Positions 52,459 through 60,530 of a stretch of DNA of 64,000 bases are shown in pieces. The notes under the pieces were generated by a model that had not been told where the DNA came from, did no database searches, and was given only the letters and a program-made list of their open reading frames with translations. Made by a program: the position numbers and the translations under genes. The stretch lies in assembly GCA_024235855.1 (NCBI GenBank), contig JACKLN010000007.1:124001-188000 (forward strand). The letters are read 5' to 3'. Position 1 is the first letter of the stretch. Every line of letters starts with the position of its first letter. The DNA is from Burkholderiaceae bacterium (GTDB lineage Bacteria; Pseudomonadota; Gammaproteobacteria; Burkholderiales; Burkholderiaceae_C).

Positions 52459-53103
52459 ATGAAATTCACCGCTTACGAGCGCAGCCTGCAGGGGACCGGA
52501 GCGAGCCGCCGCCTGCGCCGCGCCGACAAGGTGCCGGGCATCGTCTATGGCGCCGGCACGCCCACGATGATCGAGCTCGATCACAACGCGCTCTTCTTCG
52601 CGCTGAAGAAGGAAGCCTTCCACTCGTCCATCCTCGAGATGGAACTCGCCGGCAAGACCGAGCAGGTGCTGCTGCGCGACTTCCAGGTGCACGCCTGGAA
52701 GCCGCTGGTGCTGCACGTGGACTTCCAGCGCGTGGACGCCACCACCCGCCTGCGCAAGAAGGTGCCGCTGCACTTCGTCGGCGAGGAGAACTCGCCCGCG
52801 GTGAAGACCGACAAGTGCCTGGTCAACCACGTGATGAGCGAACTCGAGATCGAGTGCCTGGCGCAGAAGCTGCCGGAGTACATCACGGTGGACCTCAGCG
52901 AGCTCAAGAAGGGCGACAGCATCCACGCCCGTGACCTGAAGCTCGACGCCGGCATCAAGATCGTGCGCCACGGCAACAAGGACATCACCATCGCCAGCGT
53001 GGTGGAGCCCAAGGCCGAGGAAGAGATCATCGCCACGCCGGTGGCCGCGCCCGAGAAGGGCAAGGGCAAGGGCAAGAAGGACGAGAAGCAGAACAAGAAG
53101 TGA
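52459..53103 (+). CDS. rplY: 50S ribosomal protein L25/general stress protein Ctc
   Basis: Binds 5S rRNA in the large subunit. The 214-residue product is the long L25/Ctc form with an N-terminal L25 domain (MKFTAYERSLQGTGASRRLRRADKVPGIVYGAG) and a C-terminal TL5-type beta domain, then a Lys-rich tail (EKGKGKGKKDEKQNKK) typical of betaproteobacteria. The ATG at 52,459 follows TTGGAG at ideal spacing. It is separated from pth by an inserted fusion gene, whereas rplY and pth are usually adjacent. Confidence 0.95.
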   Translation: MKFTAYERSLQGTGASRRLRRADKVPGIVYGAGTPTMIELDHNALFFALKKEAFHSSILEMELAGKTEQVLLRDFQVHAWKPLVLHVDFQRVDATTRLRKKVPLHFVGEENSPAVKTDKCLVNHVMSELEIECLAQKLPEYITVDLSELKKGDSIHARDLKLDAGIKIVRHGNKDITIASVVEPKAEEEIIATPVAAPEKGKGKGKKDEKQNKK

Positions 53104-53141
53104 TGGCTGCGGGGCTCGGCCCCGCGCACACGTCACGAACA

Positions 53142-53178
53142 GGCCGGCCGGGTTCACCCGCGCCGGCCTTGCTGTTTC
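53142..53178 (+). terminator. intrinsic terminator after rplY
   Basis: GGCCGGC (53,142-53,148) pairs with GCCGGCC (53,162-53,168), extended inside by CGGG/CCCG around a TTCA loop and followed by TTGCTGTTT. This is the clearest intrinsic terminator in the window and isolates rplY from the downstream fusion gene. Confidence 0.7.
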
Positions 53179-53199
53179 CGGCGGGCAGAATCGCCCGCG

Positions 53200-55611
53200 A
53201 TGTCCATCCACACCGTCGAACCGCCCGGCGGCCTCCGGGAGACCGTGACCGCAGCCGTGCTGCGGCTCACGCTGCAAGCCCTGCTCAAGCCGGTGCTGTC
53301 GCCCCGCGTGCCGCTGGCGCTGCAGCGCGGCTGGCTGCGCGGGCTGGCGGCGCTGACCCTGGCACCACGCGGCGTGCGCTTCGAGCGCAGCACCCTGGCC
53401 GGCGTGCCGGGTGAATGGGTGCGGCCGGTCGCCGCCAGCGGCGTCGGCGCCCTGCTCTACCTGCATGGCGGCGCCTACTGCATCGGTGCACCGCGCACGC
53501 ACCGCGCCATCACCGGCCACCTGGCTCGCTTCAGTGGGCGGCCGGTCTTCGTGCCCGACTACCGGCTGGCGCCGGAACATCCGTTCCCGGCGGCGCGCGA
53601 CGACGCGCTGGCCTGCCTGCAGGCGCTGCAGGCGGCGCACGGGCCGGTCGTGATCGCCGGGGACTCCGCAGGCGGCGGCCTTGCCCTGGCCACCGCGCTG
53701 GCGCAGCGCGACGACGGCGGGCCGATGCCGGCTGGCCTGTGGCTGCTCTCGCCCTGGGTGGAACTCCCGGCAGGCCAGGCGGACGCTTCGACGGCACCCG
53801 CGCCACCGGGCGAGGCCATGCTGTCGGCCGCCTGGGCGTCGGCCTGCGCGGCCCACTACCGCGGCTCCACGCCCGCCTCCGACCCCGGCTGCTCGCCGCT
53901 GCGGGCGGACCTCGCGGGCCTGCCGCCGGTCTGGCTGCAGGTCGGCACCGATGAACTGCTGCACGCCCAGGGCCTGCGCCTGCACGACCGGTTGGAGGAC
54001 GCCGGGGTGCCGGTGTACGCCGAGGTGGCGCAGAAGCGCTGGCACGTCTGGCAGCTGCACGCCGGTGTGCTGCCGAGCGCGACCGCGGCGGTGCGGCGCG
54101 CAGCAGCGTTCTCCGCCCAGGTGCTGGCGGGTGAGCAGCCGTTGAAGGCCCCGCCCGCACGCGGCGCGGCGCACCGCCACCGCCTGCTCGTGCTCGGCGC
54201 CGGCATGTCGGGCCTCTGCACCGCCATCCAGCTCAAGCGCGCCGGCATCCATGATTTCGTGATGCTCGAGCAGAGCACCGGCCTGGGCGGCACCTGGTGG
54301 GACAACCGCTACCCCGGCGCGCACGTGGACGTGCCGGCGCCGCTGTACAGCTTCTCCTTCGCGCCCTACGCGCACTGGCGCCGCCGCTTCGCCGCGGCAG
54401 CGGAGATCCAGGCCTACATGGAACACTGCGCCACGCGCTTCGGCGTGCGCGCGCACCTGCGGCTGGGCAGCACCGTGACGGCGGCGCACTGGGACGAGGC
54501 CGCGGCGCTGTGGCGCCTGCGCACGGCCGACGGCCGGATCTACGAGGCCCCCTGGTTCGTCTGCAGCACCGGGCCGCTGAGCCAGGCGCGCTGGCCGGAC
54601 ATCCCGGGGCTGGCGGACTTCGCCGGCACCCGGCTGCATTCCGCCCGCTGGGATGACCGCGTGCCCCTGACCGGCCGGCGCGTGGGCGTGATCGGCACGG
54701 GTTCCACGGCGTCCCAGCTCATCCCGCCGCTGGCGTCCCAGGCGGCGCAGCTCACGGTGTTCCAGCGCACCCCGAACTGGGTGCTGCCGCGGCTGGACCG
54801 CCGGTATGGCGCGCTCGACCGCGCGCTGATGCGCGTGCCGGGCGTGGCCAGGGCGGTCCACCGGTTCTGGTATACGGTGCTGGAATGGGGCCGGCGCGGG
54901 TTCGACGAAGGCACGGCCGCCCGCGCCAGCATGCTCCGGCTGGCACAGAAGCAGCTGGCCGTGGTGCAGGATCCGGCGCTGCGCGCGGCGCTCAAGCCAC
55001 CCTACCCGCTGGGCTGCAAGCGCATCATCTACAGCAACGACTTCTACCCGGCCCTGACGCGGCCGAACGTGAGCCTGGTCACCACGGCGATCGAGCGGAT
55101 CACGGCGCAGGGCGTGCGCACCACCGATGGCCGCGAGCACCCGCTGGATGCACTGGTCTGCGCCACGGGCTTCGACACCACGCACCTGCTGGCATCGATC
55201 GACCTGCGCGGCCGCGACGGGCAGCGCCTGGCCGACCTCTGGTACGACGGCCCGGCGGCCCATCGCGGGGTCACCGTGCCCGGCTTCCCCAACCTGTTCC
55301 TGATGCTCGGCCCGAACACGGCCACCGGCCACACGAGCACGCTGCTCTACGTGGAGCCGCAGGTGCACTTCGTGATCGACGCCATCCGGCGCACGGCAGC
55401 CGCGGGCCGGAAGACCTTCGCGGTACGCCGCGACGCGTTCGACCTGCACAACGCCGGCCTGCAGGCGCGGCTGCAGGGCAGTGTCTGGAGCCAGTGCCGC
55501 AGCTGGTACCGCTCCGAGTCGGGCCGCATCACGGCGCTGTGGCCCGGGTTCACGGCCGAGTACGTGCGCGGCCTCGCACGCCCGGACTGGCGCGAGTACG
55601 ACATCGCCTGA
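53200..55611 (+). CDS. fusion of alpha/beta-hydrolase (esterase) and Baeyer-Villiger-type flavin monooxygenase
   Basis: An 803-residue two-domain protein. Residues 1 to about 315 are a hormone-sensitive-lipase-type esterase: oxyanion HGG (89-91), nucleophile elbow GDSAG with Ser156, DYRLAPEHPFPAA, then the Asp in VGTDELL and the His in KRWHVWQLH. From about 325 a class B flavin monooxygenase begins: FAD loop GAGMSG (about 332), GGTWWDNRYPG, the Baeyer-Villiger fingerprint FAGTRLHSARW (about 474-484, F-x-G-x3-H-x3-W), the NADPH loop GTGSTAS, and CATGFD. The two parts could act in series, a ketone oxidised to an ester and the ester then hydrolysed. Substrate is unknown. It stands between rplY and pth, preceded by a terminator, so it is an added accessory gene. 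Confidence 0.92.
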   Translation: MSIHTVEPPGGLRETVTAAVLRLTLQALLKPVLSPRVPLALQRGWLRGLAALTLAPRGVRFERSTLAGVPGEWVRPVAASGVGALLYLHGGAYCIGAPRTHRAITGHLARFSGRPVFVPDYRLAPEHPFPAARDDALACLQALQAAHGPVVIAGDSAGGGLALATALAQRDDGGPMPAGLWLLSPWVELPAGQADASTAPAPPGEAMLSAAWASACAAHYRGSTPASDPGCSPLRADLAGLPPVWLQVGTDELLHAQGLRLHDRLEDAGVPVYAEVAQKRWHVWQLHAGVLPSATAAVRRAAAFSAQVLAGEQPLKAPPARGAAHRHRLLVLGAGMSGLCTAIQLKRAGIHDFVMLEQSTGLGGTWWDNRYPGAHVDVPAPLYSFSFAPYAHWRRRFAAAAEIQAYMEHCATRFGVRAHLRLGSTVTAAHWDEAAALWRLRTADGRIYEAPWFVCSTGPLSQARWPDIPGLADFAGTRLHSARWDDRVPLTGRRVGVIGTGSTASQLIPPLASQAAQLTVFQRTPNWVLPRLDRRYGALDRALMRVPGVARAVHRFWYTVLEWGRRGFDEGTAARASMLRLAQKQLAVVQDPALRAALKPPYPLGCKRIIYSNDFYPALTRPNVSLVTTAIERITAQGVRTTDGREHPLDALVCATGFDTTHLLASIDLRGRDGQRLADLWYDGPAAHRGVTVPGFPNLFLMLGPNTATGHTSTLLYVEPQVHFVIDAIRRTAAAGRKTFAVRRDAFDLHNAGLQARLQGSVWSQCRSWYRSESGRITALWPGFTAEYVRGLARPDWREYDIA

Positions 55612-55711
55612 CCCAGGGGGCGTCGGCCCACGGTCCCGACCGGGGGAACCCATCGGGGGGCCCCGCCCTGGTGGACGCGCCGCACGGGGCCGGCCGGGAT
55701 AATCCCGGAAC

Positions 55712-56401
55712 ATGATCAAGCTCTTCGTCGGCCTGGGCAACCCGGGCGCGGAATACGAGGCCACGCGGCACAACGCCGGCTTCTGGTGGATCGACGCGCT
55801 GGCGCGCCGCTGGGGCACGCGCCTGGTGGCCGAGAGCGGCTACAAGGGCCTGCTGGCCCGCGTGAATGGCAAGGCGGCCGACGGCGGGCCGGTCTGGCTG
55901 CTCGAGCCGATGACCTACATGAACCGCTCGGGCGTCAGCGTGGCCGCGCTGGCGCGCTTCTTCAAGATCCCGCCGGCGCAGATCCTGGTCGTGCACGACG
56001 AACTCGACCTGCTGCCCGGCCAGGCCAAGCTCAAGCTCGGCGGCAGCGCCGCGGGGCACAACGGCCTGAAGGACATCCACGCCATGCTCGGCACACCCGA
56101 CTACTGGCGGCTGCGCCTGGGCATCGGCCACCCGGGCGTGAAGGCCGAGGTGGTGAACTACGTGCTCAGGAAGCCGGCGCCCGACCAGCGCGAGGCCATC
56201 GAACGCAGCATCGACAAGACGCTGGACGCCGTGGACCTGATGCTCGCCGGCAGCATGGACAAGGCGCTGGCCGCGGTGCATGCGCAGCCGCCGCGGCCGA
56301 AGCCGCCCAGGCCCCCCAAGCCGGCCGCACCGCCGCAGGCCGTGGCGGGCGAGCCCTCGCCGCCGGCCCCCGCCGATCCCACCACAGGAGAAACCCCATG
56401 A
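55712..56401 (+). CDS. pth: peptidyl-tRNA hydrolase with C-terminal extension
   Basis: Recycles peptidyl-tRNA released by stalled ribosomes. Normal Pth features are GLGNPGAEYEATRHNAGFW with the catalytic His, PMTYMNRSG, VVHDELDLLPGQAKLKLGGSAAGHNGL with the catalytic Asp, and RLRLGIGHPG. The enzyme proper ends near residue 190. About 40 further residues (PPRPKPPRPPKPAAPPQAVA and on) are a Pro/Ala-rich tail not found in typical Pth. The stop overlaps the start of the next gene (ATGA). Confidence 0.95.
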   Translation: MIKLFVGLGNPGAEYEATRHNAGFWWIDALARRWGTRLVAESGYKGLLARVNGKAADGGPVWLLEPMTYMNRSGVSVAALARFFKIPPAQILVVHDELDLLPGQAKLKLGGSAAGHNGLKDIHAMLGTPDYWRLRLGIGHPGVKAEVVNYVLRKPAPDQREAIERSIDKTLDAVDLMLAGSMDKALAAVHAQPPRPKPPRPPKPAAPPQAVAGEPSPPAPADPTTGETP

Positions 56402-56802
56402 CGCCTCGATGCATGCTGCTGGCCACGCTGTGCCTGGCCGCCGCGGTGCAGACGGCCACGGCGCAATCCATCTGGCGCTGCGGCCCCGGCGGCGCCCGCT
56501 TCCAGGCCGTGCCCTGCCACGACGGCGATGTGCTGGCGCTGAGACCGGCGCCGGGCACCGCTGCCGTCCAGGAAGCGCGCGACGTGGCGCAGCGCGAGCG
56601 GCTCGCCCTCCAGGCCCTGGGCGAGGAGCGCCGGCAACGGTACCGCGACGCCGCCGAGCGCGGCCTGGGCCCGGCCGGCATCCAGCCGCTGCCCCGGCCC
56701 GCGGCGACTAAGGCTCGGAAGCCGAAGGCAGAGAAGCCGCGGACGGCGACGCCGTGGGTGACACCTGCTGCGCAGACAGCGAAGTCCCGCCCTGCAGCCT
56801 GA
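56398..56802 (+). CDS. DUF4124-like exported protein
   Basis: A 134-residue protein with a signal peptide (MTPRCMLLATLCLAAAVQTATA) and a short DUF4124-like module (QSIWRCGPGGARFQAVPCHDGDVL, with two Cys). It continues with a charged helix (REARDVAQRERLALQALGEERRQRYRDAAERGLG; part of it is a coiled-coil candidate) and a Lys/Pro tail. It overlaps pth by 4 nt. Its last 95 nt overlap the convergent ferredoxin gene on the other strand, an unusually long coding overlap. Function unknown. Confidence 0.75.
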   Translation: MTPRCMLLATLCLAAAVQTATAQSIWRCGPGGARFQAVPCHDGDVLALRPAPGTAAVQEARDVAQRERLALQALGEERRQRYRDAAERGLGPAGIQPLPRPAATKARKPKAEKPRTATPWVTPAAQTAKSRPAA

Positions 56803-57031
56803 CGTACTTGGCCATCAGCTGCTCGCGCGTCTCCACGTGCGCCGGGTTCACCGGGATGCACGCCACCGGGCAGACCTGCACGCACTGCGGTTCGTCGAAG
56901 TGGCCCACGCACTCGGTGCAGCGTGCCGGGTCGATGACGTAGATCTCCGGGCCCAGCGAGATGGCCTCGTTGGGGCATTCGGGTTCGCAGACGTCGCAGT
57001 TGATGCAGTCGTCGGTGATGATCAGGGCCAT
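56708..57031 (-). CDS. 2[4Fe-4S] ferredoxin (YfhL-like)
   Basis: A 107-residue ferredoxin. The two cluster motifs are CINCDVCEPECP and the longer, spaced CTECVGHFDEPQCVQVCP, the YfhL/Alv-type arrangement with an insertion in the second motif. The conserved end HVETREQLMAKYVRLQGG normally closes the protein; here about 25 residues (TSLSAQQVSPTASPSAASLP and on) are added, and these are exactly the part lying antisense to the DUF4124-like gene. It lies 8 nt after coaD on the same strand, a typical coaD-fdx pair. Confidence 0.93.
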   Translation of the reverse strand: MALIITDDCINCDVCEPECPNEAISLGPEIYVIDPARCTECVGHFDEPQCVQVCPVACIPVNPAHVETREQLMAKYVRLQGGTSLSAQQVSPTASPSAASLPSASEP

Positions 57032-57039
57032 GGGATAGG

Positions 57040-57543
57040 TCAGACCTCGGTCTGCGCGACCCGTTCCTGGAGCCGCCGCAGCACCGACGGTGCCACGAAC
57101 TTGGAAACATCACCGCCGAGGCTGGCAATCTCGCGCACGAAGGTGCCGCTGACGAACTGGAACTGGTCCGACGGGGTCATGAACACCGTCTCCACCTCGG
57201 GCATCAGCTGCCGGTTCATGCCGGCCATCTGGAACTCGTACTCGAAGTCGCTCACGGCGCGCAGGCCGCGCACCACCACCTTGGCGCCGTTGGCGACGAC
57301 GAAATCGCGCAGCAGGCCACGGAAGGCGATGATCTCGATGTTGGGGTACGGCGCGGCGATCTCGCGTGCGATGTCCAGCCGCTCGCCGAGCGTGAACATG
57401 GTGCGCTTGTGGTGGCCCGCCGCCACGGCCAGGATCAGGCGCTCGAACAGGCCGGCGGCGCGGCGCATCAGGTCCTCGTGGCCCAGCGTCATCGGGTCGA
57501 AGGTGCCGGGGTACACGGCAGTCAGCACGGTGCGGGTGGTCAT
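57040..57543 (-). CDS. coaD: phosphopantetheine adenylyltransferase
   Basis: Fourth step of coenzyme A synthesis. 167 residues. AVYPGTFDPMTLGHEDLMRRAAGLF holds the nucleotidyltransferase T/H-x-G-H motif, VVRGLRAVSDFEYEFQMAGMN is the substrate loop, and FVSGTFVREIASLGGDVSKFVAPSV the C-terminal motif. The ATG at 57,543 lies about 70 nt after rsmD; rsmD-coaD-fdx is a common order in this group. Confidence 0.95.
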   Translation of the reverse strand: MTTRTVLTAVYPGTFDPMTLGHEDLMRRAAGLFERLILAVAAGHHKRTMFTLGERLDIAREIAAPYPNIEIIAFRGLLRDFVVANGAKVVVRGLRAVSDFEYEFQMAGMNRQLMPEVETVFMTPSDQFQFVSGTFVREIASLGGDVSKFVAPSVLRRLQERVAQTEV

Positions 57544-57611
57544 CGGCGGCTCCTGGGCTCCTTGTGGTCGGGCGCGGCGCGAAGCGGACCGGCCCTGGGC
57601 TCTCCTCGCGG

Positions 57612-58205
57612 TCAGTCTACCTGCAGGAGCTGCGCGCTGACCGCACCGGCACGCAGCCGACGGTGTTCGCGCAGCCCGGGTGGCAGGGCCTCCAGCGGCT
57701 GCGCGGCTTCCAGGTAAATCCAGCCGCCGGACACCAGCAGCGGCAGCGCCGCATTCAGCGCCGGCTGGGCAAGGCCGGCGTCGAACGGCGGGTCGAGCAG
57801 GATCAGCTCGTAGGCCGCCGGCGCCTGCCGGCCCATCCACGCCAGCGCATCCGCCGGCAGCACCTGCACCATCTCGGCCGTCAGCCGGGTCTTGATGCCC
57901 TGCAGGCTGCGCACCAGGCCCGGGTCGCGCTCCAGCAGCACCACGGACGCGGCACCGCGCGAAGCCGCCTCGAACCCAAGGGCCCCGCTGCCGGCAAACG
58001 CGTCGAGCACACGCCAGCCCGACAGGTCCTGCCCCAGCCAGTTGAACAAGGTCTCGCGCACGCGGTCGGGGGTGGGCCGCAGGCCGGGGTGGTCGGCCAC
58101 GGGCAGCTTGCTGCGTTTCCACTGACCGCCGATCAGGCGGACTTCGCGTGGCCGGCTGGAGACCGGCGCGGCGTGGCGCGGTGCGGCGGCGCGCCTGCCT
58201 GTCAC
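57612..58205 (-). CDS. rsmD: 16S rRNA (guanine966-N2)-methyltransferase RsmD
   Basis: Methylates G966 of 16S rRNA. A 197-residue enzyme. REVRLIGGQWKRSKLPV and LRPTPDRVRETLFNWLG are typical of RsmD, the AdoMet loop is VLDAFAGSGALGFEA, and the catalytic motif is LILLDPPFDAG. The GTG at 58,205 overlaps the hisF stop codon (GTGA), and the first 20 or so residues are Arg/Ala-rich and look unstructured, so a later start is conceivable. RsmD coupled directly behind hisF is unusual. Confidence 0.93.
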   Translation of the reverse strand: MTGRRAAAPRHAAPVSSRPREVRLIGGQWKRSKLPVADHPGLRPTPDRVRETLFNWLGQDLSGWRVLDAFAGSGALGFEAASRGAASVVLLERDPGLVRSLQGIKTRLTAEMVQVLPADALAWMGRQAPAAYELILLDPPFDAGLAQPALNAALPLLVSGGWIYLEAAQPLEALPPGLREHRRLRAGAVSAQLLQVD

Positions 58206-58990
58206 TGCCGCACCGGCACGCCGTCGCGCGCCAGCAGCGCCTTCGCCTGGCCCACGGTGAACTCGCCGTAGTGGAAGATGCTGGCCGCCAGCACCGCATC
58301 GGCGCCGCCGAGGCGGATGCCGTCGGACAGGTGCTCCAGCGCCCCGACGCCGCCGGAGGCGATCACCGGCACCGGCACGGCGTCGCTGACGGCGCGCGTG
58401 AGCGCCAGGTCGAAGCCGGTCTTGGTGCCGTCGCGGTCCATGCTGGTCAGCAGGATCTCGCCGGCGCCCAGCTCGGCCATGCGCGTGGCCCAGGCCACGG
58501 CATCGAGGCCGGTGTTCTTGCGGCCGCCGTGGGTGTAGACGTCCCAGCCGGCGTCGGCACCCGTCAGCAACTGCCCGTCGGCATCCCGGCGCGCCTTGGC
58601 GTCGATGGCCACCACGATGCACTGCGCGCCGTACTTGTCCGACGCGTCGCGGATCACCTGCGGGTTGGCCACCGCCGCCGAGTTGAAACTGACCTTGTCG
58701 GCGCCCGCGTTGAGCAGCCGGCGCACGTCGTCCACGGTGCGCACGCCGCCGCCCACCGTCAGCGGGATGAAGACCTGCGAGGCCACGGCCTCGATGATGG
58801 GCAGGATCAGATCACGCGCGTCGCTGGTGGCGGTGATGTCGAGGAAGGTGAGCTCGTCGGCGCCCTGCTCGTTGTAGCGAGCGGCGATCTCCACCGGGTC
58901 GCCGGCGTCGCGCAGTTCGACGAAGTTGACGCCCTTGACGACGCGGCCGCCGGTGACGTCCAGGCAGGGGATGATGCGTTTGGCGAGCAT
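58202..58990 (-). CDS. hisF: imidazole glycerol phosphate synthase subunit HisF
   Basis: Cyclase subunit that joins ammonia from HisH to PRFAR, yielding IGP and AICAR. A 262-residue TIM barrel. Catalytic Asp residues are in RIIPCLDVTGGRVVKG and VVAIDAKA, and the phosphate-binding loops are LTVGGGVRTVDDV and VIASGGVGALEHL. The ATG at 58,990 starts the family's MLAKRIIPCLDV; open frame upstream is not conserved. It is cut off from hisA by an opposite-strand gene. hisI and hisE, usual followers of hisF, are not present here. Confidence 0.96.
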   Translation of the reverse strand: MLAKRIIPCLDVTGGRVVKGVNFVELRDAGDPVEIAARYNEQGADELTFLDITATSDARDLILPIIEAVASQVFIPLTVGGGVRTVDDVRRLLNAGADKVSFNSAAVANPQVIRDASDKYGAQCIVVAIDAKARRDADGQLLTGADAGWDVYTHGGRKNTGLDAVAWATRMAELGAGEILLTSMDRDGTKTGFDLALTRAVSDAVPVPVIASGGVGALEHLSDGIRLGGADAVLAASIFHYGEFTVGQAKALLARDGVPVRQ

Positions 58991-59118
58991 GGCGGCTGGA
59001 TTATCCGGGTTGTCCCGGCCCCCAGTTTGACAGGCTGTGCAGGGAAGCCTCGAACACGCCGGTGCGTATGCCCTTCCACTGAGGCGCACACCCGCGCGCC
59101 GACTCGACGGAGGATCCC

Positions 59119-59703
59119 ATGATGCCTGTGCTCACCCGAACGGCCGCCATCGCCGCGCTGCTGGCCGCCGGCCCGGCCCTGGCCCACACCGTGGTCTACG
59201 AAGCCCTGCTCGATGGCCCCAGCGAGGCGCCGCCCGTGTCCAGCCCCGGCACTGGCTGGGCGCGCGTGACGCTGGACGACCACGCGTTCACGATGCGTGT
59301 GGAGGCCAGCTTTGCCGACCTTGTAGGCAACGTCACTGCCTCGCACATCCACTGCTGCACGGCGGCCGCGGGCAGCGGCACGGCCGGCGTCGCCACCCCG
59401 GTGCCGACTTTCCCCGGTTTCCCGTCGAGCGTGAACGCCGGCAGCTACGACATGAGCTTCGACCTGACGCAGGCCTCGAGCTGGAACGCGGCCTACATCA
59501 ACGCCAACGGAGGCACCACGGCCGGTGCCTTCGCGGCCCTGGCCACCGGGCTGGCCGACGGCAAGGCCTACCTCAACATCCACAGCAGCTTCGCACCCGG
59601 CGGCGAGATCCGCGGCTTCCTGGCGCCGGTGCCTGAACCGGCCAGCGTGGCGATGATGCTGGCCGGGCTGGGGCTGCTGGCGGCACGGCGACGGCGCGCC
59701 TGA
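59119..59703 (+). CDS. CHRD-domain protein with PEP-CTERM sorting signal
   Basis: A 194-residue exported protein. The signal peptide (TAAIAALLAAGPALA) is followed by a CHRD domain (YEALLDGPSEAPPVSSPGTGWARVTLD, ASHIHCCTAA, KAYLNIHSSFAPGGEIRGFL), a beta-rich fold first seen in chordin. The C-terminus is a textbook PEP-CTERM tag: VPEPASVAMMLAGLGLLAARRRRA, giving Pro-Glu-Pro, a membrane span and an Arg cluster for exosortase processing. The ATG follows GGAGGATCCC. It is inserted between hisF and hisA in the opposite direction, with its own terminator. A surface or biofilm-matrix role is likely. Confidence 0.92.
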   Translation: MMPVLTRTAAIAALLAAGPALAHTVVYEALLDGPSEAPPVSSPGTGWARVTLDDHAFTMRVEASFADLVGNVTASHIHCCTAAAGSGTAGVATPVPTFPGFPSSVNAGSYDMSFDLTQASSWNAAYINANGGTTAGAFAALATGLADGKAYLNIHSSFAPGGEIRGFLAPVPEPASVAMMLAGLGLLAARRRRA

Positions 59704-59717
59704 GCATGAAATGGCCC

Positions 59718-59747
59718 GAGGCCGCTCGCGCGAAACCGCGCGGCCTC
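59718..59747. terminator. bidirectional hairpin between the CHRD gene and hisA
   Basis: GAGGCCGC (59,718-59,725) and GCGGCCTC (59,740-59,747) form a perfect 8-bp stem that touches the hisA stop codon. It lies between converging genes and probably stops both. It implies that hisF needs its own promoter. Confidence 0.55.
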
Positions 59748-60486
59748 AGGCGCCGAGTTCGTCGGCGCGCAGCTGCGCGGCAGCGAAGTCCAGCGCGCCG
59801 GTGTAGATGCTGCGCCCGCAGATCACGCCGGTCACCCCTTCGTCCTCGACCGCGCACAGGCGTTCGATGTCGGCGATCCCGGCCAATCCGCCGCTGGCGA
59901 TCACCGGGATCGTCAGCGCCTGCGCCAGCTTGATCGTGGCCTCGATGTTGATGCCGGTGAGCATGCCGTCGCGGCCGATGTCGGTGTAGATGACGCCCTC
60001 GACACCGTAGTCCTCGAACTTCCGGGCCAGGTCCACGACCTCGTGGCCGGTGAGCTTGCTCCAGCCGTCGGTGGCCACCTTGCCGTCCTTGGCGTCGAGG
60101 CCGACGATGATGTGGCCGCCGAAGGCGATGCAGGCCTCCTTCAGGAACCCGGGGTTCTTGACCGCGGCGGTGCCGATGATGACGTAGCTGATGCCGTCGT
60201 CGAGGTAGCGCTCGATGGTGTCGAGGTCGCGGATGCCGCCGCCCAGTTGCACCGGGATGTCGTCACCCACCTCGCGCAGGATGGCCTTGACCGCGCCCTC
60301 GTTGACCGGCTTGCCGGCGAAGGCACCGTTCAGGTCCACCAGGTGCAGGCGGCGCGCGCCGGCGTCCAGCCAGCGCCGGGCCATGGCGGCGGGGTCGTCG
60401 CCGAAGGTGGTGGCGGCCTCCATGTCGCCTTGTTCCAGGCGGACGCAGTGACCGTCCTTGAGGTCGATGGCAGGGATCAGCAGCAT
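59746..60486 (-). CDS. hisA: 1-(5-phosphoribosyl)-5-[(5-phosphoribosylamino)methylideneamino]imidazole-4-carboxamide isomerase
   Basis: Amadori isomerisation of ProFAR to PRFAR. A 246-residue TIM barrel. The first catalytic Asp is in MLLIPAIDLKDGHCVRL and the second in VIYTDIGRDGMLTG; phosphate loops are VQLGGGIRDLDTI and VIASGGLAGIADI. It follows hisH after 44 nt that include a run of nine G/C pairs. The operon is interrupted after it by the CHRD gene. Confidence 0.96.
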   Translation of the reverse strand: MLLIPAIDLKDGHCVRLEQGDMEAATTFGDDPAAMARRWLDAGARRLHLVDLNGAFAGKPVNEGAVKAILREVGDDIPVQLGGGIRDLDTIERYLDDGISYVIIGTAAVKNPGFLKEACIAFGGHIIVGLDAKDGKVATDGWSKLTGHEVVDLARKFEDYGVEGVIYTDIGRDGMLTGINIEATIKLAQALTIPVIASGGLAGIADIERLCAVEDEGVTGVICGRSIYTGALDFAAAQLRADELGA

Positions 60487-60521
60487 GGCGCGGTGCAGGC
60501 CGGAAAGGTTGCGCGGGTTGA

Positions 60522-60530
60522 GGGGGGGGG
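60522..60530. repeat. homopolymer run of nine G
   Basis: Nine consecutive G (plus strand) directly beside the hisH stop codon. Such runs are prone to slippage but this one is intergenic, so length change would not alter a protein. It could affect hisA translation slightly. Confidence 0.8.

Noticed and set aside
52303..55818. Minus-strand open frame of more than 1,100 codons across rplY and the esterase-monooxygenase fusion
   Set aside because: Spans several genes with clear functions on the other strand and reads as Arg/Ala/Gly-rich nonsense.
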